Assembly (NCBI RefSeq): GCF_000787375.1
Contig: NZ_JRJU01000045.1
Coordinates: 1-33,164, forward strand
DNA: 33,164 nt
Direction: 5' to 3'
Source of the DNA: Halalkalibacter okhensis
Lineage (GTDB): Bacteria > Bacillota > Bacilli > Bacillales > Bacillaceae_D
Position numbers and translations under genes: made by a program. Positions 32,191 through 33,164 of this stretch are shown here, one piece after another. The stretch's first letter is position 1, and each line of letters opens with the position of its first letter. Under the pieces are notes generated by a model that ran no database searches, had not been told where the DNA came from, and saw nothing but the letters and a program-made list of their open reading frames with translations.

Positions 32191-33164
32191 ATGAAAATTA
32201 ATAATAATATAAATGCATTGAATTCATTAAATCGCTTAAATCAAAATCATAGAAGTGTAAGTAAGGCGATGGATGCTTTATCATCTGGTCTTCGAATTAA
32301 TCAAGCCGCTGATGATGCAGCGGGGCTAGCCATTTCTGAAAAGATGCGTGCACAAATTCGAGGCCTCTCTCAAGCTGATAGAAATATACTAGATGGCATC
32401 TCGCTGATTCAAACAACAGAGGGAGCCTTAAATGAAATCCATGCGATGCTACAAAGGGTTAGAGAGCTTGCTGTACAAGCATCAAATGATACGTTAACGG
32501 AATTTGATCGGGGCATTATTCAGGAAGAAATCAAACAAATAAAAGATGAGATTAACCGAACAGCGTTAGAAACAGAGTTTAATATAATTAATACGCTAGC
32601 ACCTCCGCAAGCCGTTGATCAGACAGGAAATCACGGTACTCTTCCTAGTGCAGATATTGTCTTTTTTATCGATGACTCAGGTACGATGCAGGATGAAATT
32701 GATGAAGTTAGGGCTGGTATCTCTGAATTTGTTGATAGCTTAGCCATATATGGAGATGTTAAAGTCGCAACGGTTAGTACGGTTCATCCGAATAGGGTGT
32801 TGTCATTAACGTCAGATGTAGATGAAATTAATACACATATTACGAATGTCCATCAAGCTCAAGCAGGATTATCGTCTCCTTATGATCATATGATTAGTTA
32901 TTCTCCTAGTGGGTCTTTAGGTGGGGAATTACAATATCGTGAGAATTCAAATAAGATTTATGTCTTATTAACCGATACTTTAGATGAATCATCCTCTTCG
33001 ACACCAGCGGCTGTGAAAGATAGGTTGGAGAGTGAAGGCATTCTGCTGTATGTGTTTGGTATGAACTTTAATACGGTATCAGATTCGAATTTCTTCTCAC
33101 AACAAGCGGCCTATGAGGATATAGCAGCAGAAATTTTTATCCCAGAAAACAAATCTGATATTGC
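32191..33164 (+). CDS. Flagellin with an inserted von Willebrand factor A domain (partial, 3' end missing)
   Basis: The frame is open for 324 codons to the window end. Residues 1-135 are canonical flagellin D0/D1: [71 protein letters not shown], followed by the helix down to [10 protein letters not shown]. At the point where the variable surface-exposed domains normally begin, the sequence turns into a VWA fold: [13 protein letters not shown] with MIDAS motif D161-x-S163-x-T165, [21 protein letters not shown] and [22 protein letters not shown] precedes the ATG and a sigma-D promoter precedes that. The C-terminal flagellin half needed for filament assembly should lie beyond the window. Confidence 0.9.
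   Translation, partial: MKINNNINALNSLNRLNQNHRSVSKAMDALSSGLRINQAADDAAGLAISEKMRAQIRGLSQADRNILDGISLIQTTEGALNEIHAMLQRVRELAVQASNDTLTEFDRGIIQEEIKQIKDEINRTALETEFNIINTLAPPQAVDQTGNHGTLPSADIVFFIDDSGTMQDEIDEVRAGISEFVDSLAIYGDVKVATVSTVHPNRVLSLTSDVDEINTHITNVHQAQAGLSSPYDHMISYSPSGSLGGELQYRENSNKIYVLLTDTLDESSSSTPAAVKDRLESEGILLYVFGMNFNTVSDSNFFSQQAAYEDIAAEIFIPENKSDI

Noticed and set aside
1-33164. tRNA or rRNA genes
   Set aside because: No cloverleaf-type sequence with a TTCGA-type T loop or rRNA core motif was noticed in any intergenic region.

Overview
The window looks like chromosomal DNA of a Bacillaceae member (Firmicutes). The evidence is strong AGGAGG-type ribosome binding sites with frequent TTG/GTG starts, a YwqC/YwqD/YwqE-type tyrosine phosphorylation module, a ComK homologue, a sigma-D type flagellin promoter, a small holin-like type I toxin and moderate-to-low GC. 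I cannot fix the genus by eye.

Layout. (1) 1-2700: the tail of an unidentified gene, a leftward LytR-CpsA-Psr cell-wall ligase, and a monocistronic glmM-type phosphoglucosamine mutase. (2) 2700-26800: a complete Wzx/Wzy-type exopolysaccharide or capsule locus, all rightward. It opens with chain-length regulator, tyrosine kinase and PHP phosphatase. A roughly 660-base structured non-coding leader follows, then galU and a PglF/EpsC-type nucleotide-sugar dehydratase. Next come a lone type IV pilin-like protein and an initiating phosphoglycosyl transferase. The AT-rich interior encodes the repeat unit: an SDR epimerase, five glycosyltransferases, gmd and fcl (GDP-L-fucose), Wzy polymerase, a pyruvyl transferase and Wzx flippase. 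It closes with ugd, galE and a bifunctional-looking manC. (3) 26800-30100: a type I toxin-antitoxin locus between two direct repeats, yifB/comM, and a REP-associated tyrosine transposase (RAYT) beside REP-like palindromes. (4) 30100-31905: leftward genes for an unassigned winged-helix-like protein, ComK and a small XRE regulator. (5) 32030-33164: paired REP-like elements, a sigma-D promoter and the start of a flagellin gene cut by the window edge.

How the locus works together. GalU, GalE, Ugd, the dehydratase, ManC, Gmd and Fcl would supply UDP-Glc/Gal/GlcA, a 4-keto-6-deoxy-HexNAc precursor, and GDP-Man/GDP-Fuc. The phosphoglycosyl transferase starts the lipid-linked unit, the glycosyltransferases extend it and the pyruvyl transferase decorates it. 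Wzx flips it and Wzy polymerises it under control of the chain-length regulator and kinase/phosphatase. The early part of the locus is unusually rich in intrinsic terminators. With the structured leader, this suggests control by premature termination or antitermination, as known for the EAR element of Bacillales eps operons.

The most unusual feature is the last gene. Its N-terminus is a canonical flagellin D0/D1 region, but a von Willebrand factor A domain with a MIDAS-type motif (D161-x-S-x-T165) occupies the place of the variable surface-exposed region. This would display a metal-dependent adhesion domain along the flagellar filament. Other points of interest are the duplicated promoter module, the orphan pilin, the attenuator-like hairpins, and the toxin-antitoxin and RAYT/REP elements.
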